The translations under genes were made by a program, and so were the position numbers. The notes beneath the pieces are model-generated. The model ran no database searches. It was not told where the DNA came from and saw nothing but the letters and a program-made list of their open reading frames with translations. A stretch of 64,000 nt of DNA from Arvicola amphibius (taxonomy: Eukaryota; Chordata; Mammalia; Rodentia; Cricetidae), in the NCBI RefSeq assembly GCF_903992535.2, contig NC_052057.2, forward strand, positions 33,325,395-33,389,394. The letters are read 5' to 3'. The first letter of the stretch is position 1; every line of letters starts with the position of its first letter. This document shows positions 1 to 10,875 of this stretch, piece by piece.

Positions 1-209
1 CTATGAAAATCAGTTTGGCAGTTCCTTAGGAAGATGGGAGTCAATCTTCCTCAAGATTCAGTTATACTAGTCTTGGACAAGTACTCAAATAATGTTCCAT
101 CCTACCACAAGGACACCTGTTCAACCATGTTCACTGTTACTCATAATATCCAGAATTTGGAAACAACCGAAATCTCTCAACAAAACAAAGCATAAAGAAA
201 CTGTGGTGC
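1..209 (+). mobile_element. Old L1 fragment, 3' end of ORF2 (first part)
   Basis: This matches the end of rodent L1 ORF2: a passage for a bias against the flanking base (gttccttaggaagatggg), then caaggacacctgttcaacca and tggaaacaacc, which are typical of the last few hundred bases of ORF2. It is diverged and carries stops in every frame, so it encodes nothing. A later L1 insertion interrupts it after base 209, and the same element resumes at 971 (aaagaaactgtggtgc is present on both sides). Confidence 0.85.
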
Positions 210-941
210 TCAGTCCAGTGCTCCAATGTGGGGCTCAGTCAGCTTCCCCATCTGTCGCCAGCTGGAGGTTCCCTCACGGTCCTGACTTTCTTTCTCATGT
301 TCTCTCTCCTTCTGCTCCTCATCAGGACCTTGGGAGCTCAGTCCGGTGCTCCAAGGTGGGGCTCTGTCATTTTCTTCATCTATCGTCAGGTGGAGGTTCT
401 ATGGTGATATGCAAGAAATTCATCAGTATGGCTATAGGAACTGGCCTTTTCAGGCCGATGAGGAGCAGAAGGAGCGAGAACATGAGGGAGAAAGTCAGGA
501 ACGAGAGGGGTGCGTTCACTCATGGAGACGGTGGGACAGAACTAATGGGAGATCACCAACTCCAGTTGGAATGGGACTGATGGATCATGCGACCAAACCC
601 GTCTCTCTGAGTGTGGCCAACAGCGGGGGCTGACTGAGAAGCAAAGGAAAATGGCTCTGGGGTCTGATTCTTCTTCATGGACGGGCTCTGTGGGAGCCTT
701 CTCAGCTTGGTCGATCACCTTCCTGGACCTGGGGGGAGTTGGGAGGACCTTGGTCTTAGCATAGAGTGGGGAACCCTGATGGCTCCTTGGCCTTGAGAGG
801 GAGGGAGGGGAGGTATGGGTGGAGGGGAGGGGAGGGAAGGGGGAGAAGGAGGGGAGAGAAAGGGGAGAAGGAGGGGAGGGAGGGGGGAGGAGGAGGGAAG
901 GAGATGGAAATTTTTAAATATAAAAAAAAATAAACCATGAG

Positions 942-970
<29 letters not shown>
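210..970 (+). mobile_element. L1 3'UTR-only insertion with inverted 5' part and poly(A) tail
   Basis: The insertion is about 760 bp and is flanked by a perfect 16-bp duplication, aaagaaactgtggtgc, at 194-209 and 971-986. The 3' part (about 455-970) is rodent L1 3'UTR in sense orientation: the purine-rich G tract, then a run of A from 941. AATAAA-like signals lie at about 930. The 5' part (210 to about 450) is L1 3'UTR in antisense. The two parts overlap: 273-326 is the reverse complement of 455-507 with few mismatches. This is the structure produced by twin priming during L1 target-primed reverse transcription. Within the antisense part, 208-271 and 335-398 are similar direct copies. Reading frames across it are incidental. 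Confidence 0.85.
776..905 (+). repeat. G-rich polypurine tract of the L1 3'UTR
   Basis: Repeated GGGAGG and GGGGAGG units form a nearly pure purine strand. This is a hallmark of rodent L1 3'UTRs and has obvious G-quadruplex potential. The proline-rich reading frame on the opposite strand (about 715-1053) is a composition artefact of this tract. Confidence 0.8.
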
Positions 971-975
<5 letters not shown>

Positions 976-2650
976 AACTGTGGTGCATCCACACAATGGA
1001 ATATTACTCATACTAGGAAAAAATTTCTCTTGGGTTAGGTAACCCAGGTCCAAAAAGTCAAATATGGTATATAATCACTTATATGTGGATATTAGGTGTC
1101 AAGTAAATGACAACCAAGCTACAGTAAATAGAACCATAGAGGTTAGGTATAGAATAAGGAATTGGGGAACAGATAGATTTTAACAGAGGTTAGGTATAGA
1201 GTAAGGAATTGGGGGACAGATCTCTTTAAGAAAAGGAGATTAAATAGCTAGTTGTGAGTGGATGAGGGAGCTGAAATGGAATGATAAATGGGGAGGGGAT
1301 AGAAGACAGTGATGAGGGAGGAAATATGGGGAGAGATAGCTAAAATTAAGAGCATTTGAGGGGGCATATGGAAACATAATAAAATAGATGCTTCCACACA
1401 TATATTTAGACATATACCTATATGAATGTTATCTAAAGGAAATGCCCAAATAATGGGGAGGCAGAGCTCCGGCTGCACATCTCTTATAACCAAATGAAGT
1501 TTCCAGTGCAGATTGAATTACACCTTATTCAGTTGTTTGCCAGAGAGGTTCAGTGGAAATCCACAAATAATCCTTCTATTGCTAAGATTATAGGTTGCTC
1601 TCCATAAGCTGAGAGTAAGACCCCATTGCTAAGACAGCACCTACACAACTCACTGAGTATGAAGACTTTAAGCCACCTACATATAATCTTTACCCATATG
1701 TGCTAATGCCTTTGGTGCAGAAAGTTATCCTGCAGACTACTAGAGGAGAAACATAAACAACCCAACTACAAACCCTTTGATCTAACATGGTGTCCTGCCT
1801 GCAGGATATGCTACTAAAATGGTGGCACAAAGCTTGTGGGAGCAACCAACAAACATCTGATTTAATTTAAGGCCCACTCCACCAGATGGAATCCATATCT
1901 TACACTGGCTGGTTGACCATGAATCTGAGACTAGCTAGCCCAGGGTGCCTAGAATAAGACCAAATGCTATTGTTATACTAAATGAGAATGAAAACAACAA
2001 AATGACTTCTAATGTCACTCAGCTATACTGATAGATCAGTGCCTTTTTCAACCATCACCAGAGAAGCATCTTTCTGCAGCAAATGAGAACAAATACAGAG
2101 ACCCATAGCCAGACATTATGCAGAGAGTGAGAGATCTGGAACACTCAGCTCTAAACAGTATGTCTCCATGAACACCCTCCCACCAGGGAACCTGTGGAAG
2201 GGAGTAAATGCCAGAGGGGATGAAGGACACCAGGGTCCTCTAAATCAGCAGGATTGATGCTCATCCACCAGACTGAGGGAACGTGCACAGGGCCTGTATG
2301 GGTCTGTATACTATGGCTTCTAGTTTAGGGTTTTGATTGGATTCCTGAGTATGCAAATAAGTGGGTTTTTATGACTATATCTGCTTCTTGTGCCATTTCT
2401 TGGGCTCCTTTCCTTCTGCTTGTTTGTTTTGTCCTATTCTGAGGTTTAGTTTTTGTTTTGATTTCTAATTTTATTTTATTTTATTTATTATTCCTTACAA
2501 ACCAGTTTTGTTTTCCAATGACAAACAGAAAGGTTGTGGATCCGGATGGGAGGGTTGGTGGAGAGGAATTGTGAGGGCTAGAGGGGGGAAAAGCATAATT
2601 GAAATATATTATGTGAGAGAAACACCCATATTCAGTCAAGGGAGAGTCAT
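971..2650 (+). mobile_element. Old L1 fragment, end of ORF2 and long 3'UTR (second part)
   Basis: Starting with the second copy of the 16-bp duplication, the ORF2 end continues (acacaatggaatattactca) and runs into an old rodent L1 3'UTR. A 37-bp stretch at 1138-1174 is tandemly repeated at 1185-1221 with three mismatches. The far end (about 2250-2640) has the drifting A/T- and G-rich texture of Lx-type tails. The 3' limit is approximate. No reading frame survives. Confidence 0.7.
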
Positions 2651-2954
2651 GGGAAGAGTAGGTATGTCCAAGAAAACCCAGAAGAAAGATCAGCAGAAAG
2701 GCATTTGCATGTGGCTATTTGGAGACACGCCGTGAACTCTGTAGTCACTGCTTGAAGTAATCATCATGGCCACCCATGTAATGACCCTGAACACAGCTGC
2801 TATGGAACTTTTTGACTAAACAATATATTACCAACTGTATAATAACTGTAATCTTAGAAGATTATTATCTTTCTCTTCAACATACAGATGTGAAGACCAC
2901 ACGTGTTATCTGAAAAAGGAGATTAAAAATTATACTAGCTGCATTAGCTGCTTT
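2651..2954. other. Unassigned diverged sequence between repeats
   Basis: I see no gene, known repeat or RNA here. It could be a further diverged part of the upstream L1 tail. Confidence 0.4.
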
Positions 2955-3265
2955 TCTTGCTGTTGTGATCAAATAACAGACAAATAGTAATGTAAAGGAG
3001 AAAGGGAGTATTTTAAGCTCATCGTGTCCATTATCATATCATGAAAATTATGACAGGGAACTTACTAACTCTGGGATGGGTAGGAAACAGAGAAAAGAAT
3101 GCTGGTGTTCTGTCTACAGCTCCAGTGTGAGCCCCACATCCTTACTGAGAGTGGGTCTTACCTGCCCATTTAAACCTTTGCCCTCCATGACACGTTCAAG
3201 GTCAGTCTCTCAGGAGATTCCAAACCAAGTCAGATTGACAGTAAAGATGAACTCTCACATAAGTT
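2955..3265 (-). mobile_element. MaLR-type LTR fragment, antisense
   Basis: The order of motifs (gctgttgtgatcaaataaca, then the middle cccacatccttactgaga, then aagtcagattgaca) fits the complement of rodent MaLR-family LTRs, whose sense strand opens with a 'tgattgtcaactt' motif. It is strongly diverged and the exact subfamily is uncertain. Confidence 0.55.
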
Positions 3266-3335
3266 TCCAAGGAATGGAGAAAAGGAGGAGAAGGAAACAG
3301 AAGTAAAGGGTGGGGAGGGTAGAAGGGAAGAGAAG

Positions 3336-3400
3336 GACCCCAGTCTTAGGGCACTTGCCTAGGATGCACAGGCCATGAGTTTGATTTCTATCACTCTGAA
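3336..3400 (+). mobile_element. ID-like SINE fragment
   Basis: The stretch ttagggcacttgcctaggat followed by a gagtttgatttctatc B-box-like segment resembles the tRNA-derived ID SINE, which reads 'gcttgcctagcaagc...ggttcgatccc'. It is diverged, and a purine-rich simple repeat follows it. Confidence 0.55.
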
Positions 3401-3429
3401 AGTGATAGAAATAAGAGGGAGGACAAAAG

Positions 3430-3473
3430 GGAGGGAGGGAGGGAGGGAGGGAGGGAGGGAGGGAGGGAGGGAG
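3430..3473 (+). repeat. (GGGA)n microsatellite
   Basis: About eleven GGGA tetramers without interruption, followed by diverging GAAA/GGAA purine sequence to about 3525. Confidence 0.95.
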
Positions 3474-3529
3474 AAAGAAGGAAGTAAGTGAAGGAACAAG
3501 GAAGAACAGAAAAGAAAAGAAAGAACTCT

Positions 3530-4372
3530 CATTGTCTTAATTTGGGGATATAAACAATTATGGGGTTTCAGTTTTGGTTTTTGTTCTGTTCAATTTACTA
3601 GGCAACAGCATATTTGAAGTAGTGTTTTTATTTTGCAGGAACAGGCTATAGTTTTCTGCCTTTACCATTGCCACCAAATAGACTTGTGTTACCTGGGAGC
3701 AATCACAGAGCAGTTGGGCAGCCCGCTCATTTAAAAGGAAATGAGAGATTCAGAATGGAGCTCTGTCCTCTTTCTGCACGGAGCCTTGTGTGCCCACAGC
3801 AGTAATGGACAAAAGGCACCTGGCACTGAGCCAAAGAGAGCTTTGGGCACTCTATTTTCCCTACGTGAACTAAATAGCATTCGTGTCTTTGGGGGACACT
3901 AGCTTTGTCTTTAACAAGGAGCCCTAAGTTCCTTCTGCTGCTTCCATGTATGCGACTCAAGATAAAGAGCTAGGTTTACGTCTGGACTGTTTGTGGACTC
4001 AGAATCTTTTCTCTCCTAACGGCCAATCATTACACTTAATTTGCTTAATGCAGTAACATATAATTAGTTCTAATTCCCTTTTAAGCTGAATGAGTACCAA
4101 GGAGGTGATGACTGCTCTGCTTTCAGTTGTTCGTTTGAACATTCCATATTCCAGTTCCTTCAACTGCCCAGCAAAGCCCCCTGTAATCAGTTCCCCCAAA
4201 TCCTTCAGGCTCCCCGTTCCTGCTCCCTCTTCACACACTTTTGCTCAATGCTCTCACAAATACTATATGCTTCCAGTGCCAAACCTCACAGCTGGGTTTC
4301 ATGCCTATTCTTTCTAATGCCCTGCCTCCAGGCACAGAAATCTTGTCAGGATTGGGATTAATATACGCACAT
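3530..4372. other. Single-copy sequence, nothing recognised
   Basis: There is no coding signal with splice context and no repeat I recognise. Short open frames on both strands at 3727-4317 overlap one another and have no supporting features. Confidence 0.5.
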
Positions 4373-4426
4373 ATATACACATATATACATACACACATAT
4401 ATACACATAAGCATTCACACACACAT

Positions 4427-4475
<49 letters not shown>

Positions 4476-4490
4476 CATATACAAACACAC
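4373..4490. repeat. Compound (CA)n / (TA)n microsatellite
   Basis: Interrupted atatacaca units lead into a pure CA run at about 4428-4462, followed by a short (AT)n at 4463-4475. The Val/Cys- and Thr/His-rich frames across it are simple-repeat artefacts. Confidence 0.95.
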
Positions 4491-5091
4491 ATACTCATTT
4501 GAATGCTTAATCTCCTGCTGCTATTCGTGATTTTAGAGGTTGTGGCATCTTTCAGGTGTTGGGTCTAGCTGGTAGATATGGTTTTCTAGGGGGATCCCTT
4601 AAGATTAGCATGCTGGCTGAGTTCTGTACTTCCTAGGAGCTGGTAAAATCTAACCAACCGTCACCTGCTACCAGTGTGTTAGCTGCTCCTGCTGCCTAGT
4701 TGTCCCATGCATGGAGAATTCTATTTTCTGATCTGTGAACTACAATGTACCTTCCCTCCTGCAAGTGGCTTCCTGACCGGCATCATTTCATAGTGACAAT
4801 AAAAGTAATTAATACAAATGTCAGTTTCTGTCTTTTCATGAGACATACCAACATTGGAAACTGCCTTTGCTTAGTGATATGTTTTTCTTCATCCTTCATG
4901 CCAAAAGAGGTTCCATAGTCATGAGGACTTTAACTGTCTTACCAACTGCTTAAACTAATAGTAAATGGAGTAATTCTGGCAGGTATTATATGCACAATAA
5001 ATATTCACTTAAAAGAGAATGAACACACATTCATATACATATATTTATTCTAAGGAGAAATAGAGTGTTTATGTATAATTATAAGCTGGAA
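4491..5091. other. Single-copy sequence, nothing recognised
   Basis: AT-rich intergenic or intronic DNA. I see no gene, RNA or repeat. Confidence 0.5.
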
Positions 5092-5270
5092 GGCTGGAGA
5101 AATGCCTCAGTGGTTATGATTACTTGCTGATCTTCCAGAGAACCTGAGTTCAGTTCTCAGTACCCACGGTTGGCAGTTCATGATTACCTATAACTCTAGA
5201 GACCTCTGCTGGCCTCTCTGTAAACTCAGACATGTGTATAAACACAATATTAATATTAATAATTATGAAC
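5092..5270 (+). mobile_element. B2 SINE
   Basis: The tRNA-derived head ggctggagaaatgcctcagt and the box-B-like cctgagttcagttctcag are followed by a B2-type body and an A/T-rich tail of TAATAT units. It is moderately diverged. Confidence 0.85.
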
Positions 5271-6240
5271 TGACACCCAGTGACACAACTGTTTTCCCTG
5301 TGTCTGTGAAAGGACCACTCAGCTGGTATTGATGTAGAATTGTAGAGCATGCGTGCCTCCTGCACTACACATTCTGTATGTTATTTAGATAAATAAAGTG
5401 GGAACTACCAACTGTAGGTGTGCAGCGTCAAGTCTCTGTTTCATTTCCCTAGGGCTCACTGCAAGCTCCAGTGCCCGGCTTGTAGGACGCTAGTGTCTGC
5501 TGTCACTACTGTTTCTGCTTAGTCTGTTTTTCTTTGACTTTGCTCACCAAACTTCCTAACTATCTTTCAGGTCCACATGGCACAACGGAAAGCCATCTGC
5601 TGAGAATACTTTACATCTCCTTGGCATAAAAAATTTATTTTATTCCATGCACAGAAAATCTCTTTGGATTGCTAAACTTAGTAAGCTTTTTCTATAAATT
5701 TCCCAATTTCTACAAGTTTCTGTAACATTAGTCATTACATTGTGTTTTCTGGCTGCCTATCTTTTCATTTTATCTATCAGGTAGGGTCAGTTTTGTTAAT
5801 CATATTTATTATTATGTCTGTCAGGGAGCCAAACATATTTGCTCCATGAATGAATAAATAGTCATAACTTGCTTTCCAGAAGTGGTACGTCATGACCAGT
5901 TTTCTTGGTGTTCTGTACGTCATCACTGTCCAATGTTGCAAAGTGGACTCACATTTTATTTGTATTTGTGGTGGAACCTCACCTTGTTTTGACCAATAAA
6001 AAGGCAAGGGGACAGTTCCTCATATTTTTATAATTTGTTGTATATTTCAGTAACTCACAGTGTTTCCGCCTTAAAAATCTCAGTCATTCTTCCAAGTCTG
6101 TGTTAACCAAAGCTGCCCCAGATAAGATTGCCCATTGTTGATTTGATCAGTACATTCTATTTAGTTTTATCTTACTTCTTTCATAAAATAGACACATTTT
6201 TCCTCAAAACCAAGTTATAAATGAAAGTTAAATAAAATGA
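5271..6240. other. Single-copy sequence, nothing recognised
   Basis: AT-rich, with no recognisable repeat or coding block. Confidence 0.5.
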
Positions 6241-6545
6241 TGGGAAAGAGCTATGGAAGCAGCTCAGTCAGAAAAAAAAAACTTGCTTACAAGCTAAGGG
6301 TCTAAGTCCAATACCCAGAAAAGATGCTTAATATAAAAACAAACTGGAAATGGAGAGAGAAGGAGGAACATGGTGAATATAGGGTCTGTAATCCTAACAC
6401 TGAAGAAGAAGCTACAGGCAGCTCCCTAGGACTCTGGATACCATAGCCTATTGAGCTAGTGCTATGCCAATGGCAGTTCAAGTTAAAAAACTAAGGTTGA
6501 TGACATCTGAGGAATGACATATGAAGCTTTCTTCCAGCCTCTATT

Positions 6546-6590
<45 letters not shown>
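6241..6590 (+). mobile_element. B4 SINE with (CA)n tail
   Basis: An ID/tRNA-like left arm (agcagctcagtcag...acttgcttacaagc) is followed by a B1-related right arm (gtctgtaatcctaacactga) and then a CA run at 6549-6588. This dimeric arrangement with a CA-rich end is typical of B4. The copy is old. Confidence 0.7.
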
Positions 6591-6599
6591 ATGGGCAAA

Positions 6600-7255
6600 G
6601 CATGTATCTACACAAAAAGGCATGTTTTCACACGCCCTGATTGAATACAGTTTGACCCAGTTTCATCTCCAATAAAGCAATTTTACTCATATATAGCTAT
6701 CCAGTAAGATTTGGTTCTCTGATTTAACAGAGAAACAATTTTTTCCCCAACTAACTCCCTCACCAGTTATGAATAGCCCGCGATGGTTAGTCAGATCAGG
6801 AGTCTGGACTCACTGGCACTTGGTCTTTATTTTCACGGAATCAATCTCCACCCATCTTGTTTATCATGGAACTCCTTCAGAGAAATTGTATAATATTCTT
6901 GGGCATTAATGCGCCTTTAGAAAAAATATCTCTCCGGGTCACATCTTTTAATGATTAGAAGCAGCATCATTATCAGGGAAATAATGATATGCACCCCATA
7001 GTATGCATTAAAAGTGGCATTATTTGAGTTGACCTATTATTCAAACAAAAGACTTTCTAGGTTTTTAAGTTATGTGGATTCGTGCTGCTAATATGATCTG
7101 ATTATAGGCTAAGAGAAAATTTTTAATTTATTTTAAATGGCAACAAATTCAAAAATGCAGATCAATGTCAGAATGATAGGATCAAGTGCCTTTCAAACAG
7201 AGCGGAGAAGGTAAGAATGATTTTCTTTGAGAATTATCTTCTAGGTATAAAATTA
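6600..7255. other. Single-copy, conserved-looking AT-rich sequence
   Basis: This holds TAAT/ATTA clusters and short CpG-bearing patches (for example gcattaatgcgcctttag near 6905), the texture of conserved non-coding elements. A GAGAAG|gtaaga donor-like site lies at about 7210, but no convincing paired exon is seen. Conservation is inference only. Confidence 0.35.
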
Positions 7256-8165
7256 AGAACTAGATATTAAATCAGAGACGAGCTGATCGTCTTAAGCGGC
7301 TCAATGAATATGAGAGCAAAATGAATGACATGAGGGGAATTAGACCTCTGTGAACCTGAGCAGAGGGGCAGGCTGAGTGGGTGAGATAAACAGCCTAGAG
7401 GAGAAGAAGGGGGACAGTGACCCGGAGCTGTGGGAAAGATGCTGCTTGGGCTGGCAGCGGAAGTGCAGGGATAAACTGCGATAAAGCGTTTAAAAAGGTA
7501 AGAAAGCCCATCAAGTTACAGATGACAGATCTCGCCACATGTGAGTCCCGGGTAGAACGATAGCGCAAAGCAGGAAAGAATGATTGACAAAGAGAAGATG
7601 CAATTGTGCACTATAGAAAAGTCAAGAAGGGGCTGTGTGAGTTACCATTTTATTGGAAAACAACAGCATTAACGAGACAATGATGAATGTTCTAGGACAA
7701 ACATAAAGGGCATTATTGAAATGGTAGATACCAGTCAGGGGAATTAGAAATGAGCTTCCTTTAATTAGGAACCAGAGTGGAATAACAAATGTTAAAGCGA
7801 CATTTGGAGATACTGAAGATGAGACAATATGCTTTCATATGTTGCTATCTGCCGATGGACCTGACGATGCATTGCAGCAGAGCGCTTAAGGAGTGAATAA
7901 TAGTTGGCCATCTGGTTGCAAACCCACAGCTTTTGAAGACAGCAGTTCACAGTGAGCAAGGAGTGAAGGAAGTAGAGTTTTATCAACTGCATCAAAGTTA
8001 TAGGGCAGTAAAGGGTTTGCCTGCTAATGAAGATAATTACCTCTTCTTGATAAGAGATGAAGGTGCAAAGCTACAGCTGGATAATAAAAAATTCGTCTAG
8101 AGCAGAACGGCATAAAATTATATCCAATTCAGGTCCCATGCATTATTAACTCCCTCAAAATTAAA
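7256..8165. other. CpG-retaining single-copy block, candidate conserved non-coding element
   Basis: About a dozen CpG sites fall within 900 bp (for example in cccgggtagaacgatagcgc near 7547), much denser than the neighbouring DNA, where CpG is rare. No repeat family is recognised. A 67-codon minus-strand open frame (7792-7995) lies inside but has no splice or initiation context. The simplest reading is a constrained regulatory or RNA-coding segment. An unrecognised old repeat is the alternative. Confidence 0.35.
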
Positions 8166-8190
8166 GCCTTTCTTCAGTCTCAGGCGAAGT

Positions 8191-8350
8191 AGAAGCAAGC
8201 CATGGGAAGATCACAGGCTTTGAAGTCAGATAAACACGGATTCAAAAGCCAGTTCCACCATCTACAAATGTAATTTGGAGGAAATCTTTTAACCAATTCC
8301 CATTTTGCAGCAAAGATATAGCTGGTTACCTCACATCATTTTAAATGACT
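8191..8350 (+). mobile_element. MIR SINE
   Basis: The segment ggctttgaagtcagataaac, then ggattcaaaagccagttcca, then a diverged core and 'cattttgcag' follow the order of the mammal-wide MIR consensus. It is ancient and degraded. Confidence 0.75.
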
Positions 8351-9733
8351 GGGAAAGGAGAGGCATGCCAAAAAAAATCGCCATGGTGACTCACATCACC
8401 CCTCACTTAAATCTCTACTGAATATGACTGTGAGTTGGTGTGTGTTTGGGTGAATGAAAGCAATTCAGGATGGATTATTATATTCTTTCCTCACAGAGCT
8501 TATTGACTCATTAGAAATAGACATAGAAGAGAGAAAGAGAGAAAGGGAGAGAGAAAAAAGAAAGAGAGAATTGTCAAACAATTACAAATGTAGTAGCACA
8601 TGCAACCAAGGAAGAGTGCATATGCTAATGCATTGCATGGGCTATATTATTATTTCATGTGTTCACAGGATTCTTAAACATCCTGGAACATTTCTGATCA
8701 CAGTTAACTGAGATTATATTCAGAAGACAGGCTGTTAATGTCATGGCATTTATCTCAAATGTCTCCTATACCTTCTTGTTTTGAAGGTTTCATCCCCAAC
8801 TGATAGGTTTGGAGGAACAAAGGACATTGAATAGGTATCTAGCTGGTAGAAGTGGGTGACTAAGGGCAGTCTCTATATCTCTGTTTTGAGCATACTCTGA
8901 TTTCTGGTCTAAAATAATGTGAACAGCTGCTGTGCATGCTCCCACTTTCATGAGTAGAGATGTGCACTTCTATGTTTCCTATTATGGTTCCATACTGCAT
9001 CCCTCTGAAACTGTGACATAAAATAAGTATTTCTTCCCACAAAATACTTCTGTAAGAAATTTTGCCATAGCCTGATAGACGTTAACTACAGAGTGGGGAC
9101 AGAGGAGAGCGTTGTGATATATGAGATGAGGAGGGTAGTGAGTCACACAGAATGGAATATCTTAACTACTCATTAGAAGATCGCTAATGAAAGCTATCGT
9201 TCTTGCCTTTCCATACACTGATGAAGCTGTAATTTATCTGTAACTTCTCTGATTTATCTTAGTATACTCTTACTTTTGTAACAAACAAGGTCTCAGAAAC
9301 AGTGGAAGGTACCTCTTAAGCAGATCTACAAATATCATGCTAATCTTGTCCAACTGTAATGGGATGAAAGTAGGAGGGTCCTAACAAGTGGTCACTGTGC
9401 AGGACAAGATTTAACTTTTTGACCTTAAGTTGTAAAAAACAGTATAAGACACATTCCTGACTGGCCATTTTAATGTTTAAAAGAGAAATTCATTCTCACC
9501 TTCTCTTTCTCCTTACAATATACCAGAGTAAGATCTGCCTAACTCTTGCTTCTGGGTTTTCATAAACCCCTCAATGAGTTATCTAATATCCATGTCAAAA
9601 GAATCTTGATTACATTAGGCTACAAAAAAGTATTAAGACAATACATGCTTATTCTTGCTCACTTCTCAAAGCTTTTGCTGGTTTGCTGGATCCTCTGCTG
9701 CATATAAAACATCATGAGAACAAGAGTGGTTCA
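8351..9733. other. Single-copy sequence with a short GA-rich tract
   Basis: A GAGA-rich purine tract lies at about 8528-8570. Otherwise this is AT-rich single-copy sequence with no gene or repeat I can name. Confidence 0.5.
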
Positions 9734-9746
9734 TAGAACTGCTGTG

Positions 9747-10496
9747 TGATTTGGGATTTCCCTCTATATGCTATGGATATATTTTATTGTCATTGGTTAA
9801 TGAAGAAACTGCATTGGTCTATGGCAGGGCAGAATATAGTCAGGCTGGAAGAGATATACAGAGAGAATAGGCAGAGTCAGAGAGATGTCATGTGGTGTAG
9901 GAGGTCCTTCTGGCTATGTGTTGCTTTCATTGGTTAAAGAAACTGCCTTGGCCTTTTGATAGGGCAGCAGCTTAGGTAGGCGGGGAGACAGAACAAAATG
10001 CTGGGAGAAAGAAGGGCAGAGTCAAGAATCCACCATTCTCCTGCCCGAGACAGATGCTGGTTAGACTCATGCTGGTAAGCCACAGTCAAGTGGAAATACA
10101 CATTATTAGAAATGGGTTAGATCAAGATGTGAGAGTTAGCCAAAAAGAGGCTAGAGCTAATGGGTCAGGCAGTAATTTAATATAATTTCTGTGTGGTTAT
10201 TTTGGGGGTTAAGCTAGCTGAGAAGTGGGATGCTGCCTGCCCTTTTTACTACAAAATGGTGCTAATGTGGTCAACAGTCATGTAGCTGTTGAAAGAGAAA
10301 AATTCCAGAACTTTATCTGGTAAAACACAGCCTTGTGGCAATACACAGAATAATAGAAATGGGTTGATTGAAGATGTAAGAGCTAGCTAGAAATACACTT
10401 GGGCTATTGGACAAACAGTATTGAAATTAATACAGTTTCTGTGTGATTATTTCAGGTCTGGGCAGCTGGGAAACAAACGAGTTGTTTCAGCCTACA
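9747..10496 (+). mobile_element. Cricetid ERV solo LTR 'A', inserted in LTR D
   Basis: It begins TGATTTGGGATTTCCC at 9747 and ends CCTACA at 10496, and is flanked by the 6-bp duplication gctgtg (9741-9746 and 10497-10502). LTR B splits it at 9892/10283. Without B it is about 360 bp, close to the other copies. The core motif cattggttaatgaagaaact (about 9792) is the CCAAT-like and A/T-rich promoter part. Confidence 0.85.
9893..10276 (+). mobile_element. Cricetid ERV solo LTR 'B' with primer-binding-site-like extension
   Basis: It begins TGGTGTAGGAGG at 9893 and is flanked by the 6-bp duplication gtcatg (9887-9892 and 10277-10282). The LTR proper ends ...ACTACA at 10253, but 23 more bases (aaatggtgctaatgtggtca plus aca) precede the duplication. 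The bases from 10257 resemble a CpG-decayed lysine-tRNA primer-binding site. Solo LTRs should end at the terminal CA, so this extension is unusual. It is the youngest of the three by nesting order. Confidence 0.8.
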
Positions 10497-10875
10497 GCTG
10501 TGGAACAATATTTTTGTACACTATTATAATGAGTTACTCTTATTGGCTAATAAAGAGTTGACTGGCCTATAGCTGGGCAAGAGGAGGCTAAGCAGGAAAA
10601 TCAGACTAAGAGGATGCTGGGAGGAAAACGAGTGGAGGCAAGGAGTCAGAGAAGACACTAGCCAGATGTAGAAGAAGCAGGACATGAAGAAAATGAGGTA
10701 ACAAGTCATAAGCCACATGGAAGAAGATAAATAAGAATTATGGGTTAATATTAAATGTAAAAGTTAGCTAGTAACAAGCCTGAGCTCTTGGCCAAGCATT
10801 TACAATTAATATTAAGCTTCTAAATGGTTACTTGGGAACAACTGCCAGCATAGGAAAATTCTGCCTACATAGAAC

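Larger units (their letters stand above)
9740..10869 (+). mobile_element. Cricetid ERV solo LTR 'D', outermost of a three-level nest
   Basis: The LTR opens at 9740 (TGCTGTG) and, after an insertion, resumes at 10503 and ends in CCTACA at 10869. Without the insertion it is about 374 bp. A perfect 6-bp target-site duplication, tagaac, flanks it at 9734-9739 and 10870-10875. It carries a CCAAT-like attggctaataaagag promoter motif near 10540. TG...CA ends and a 6-bp duplication fit class II (ERVK-like) integration. No internal viral genes are present. Confidence 0.8.

Noticed and set aside
92..580. 162-codon open frame
   Set aside because: It runs across old L1 ORF2 debris into the inverted L1 3'UTR insertion, so the frame is incidental to repeat sequence.
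7792..7995. 67-codon minus-strand frame inside the CpG-retaining block
   Set aside because: I found no splice site or initiation context tied to it. The block itself is reported instead.
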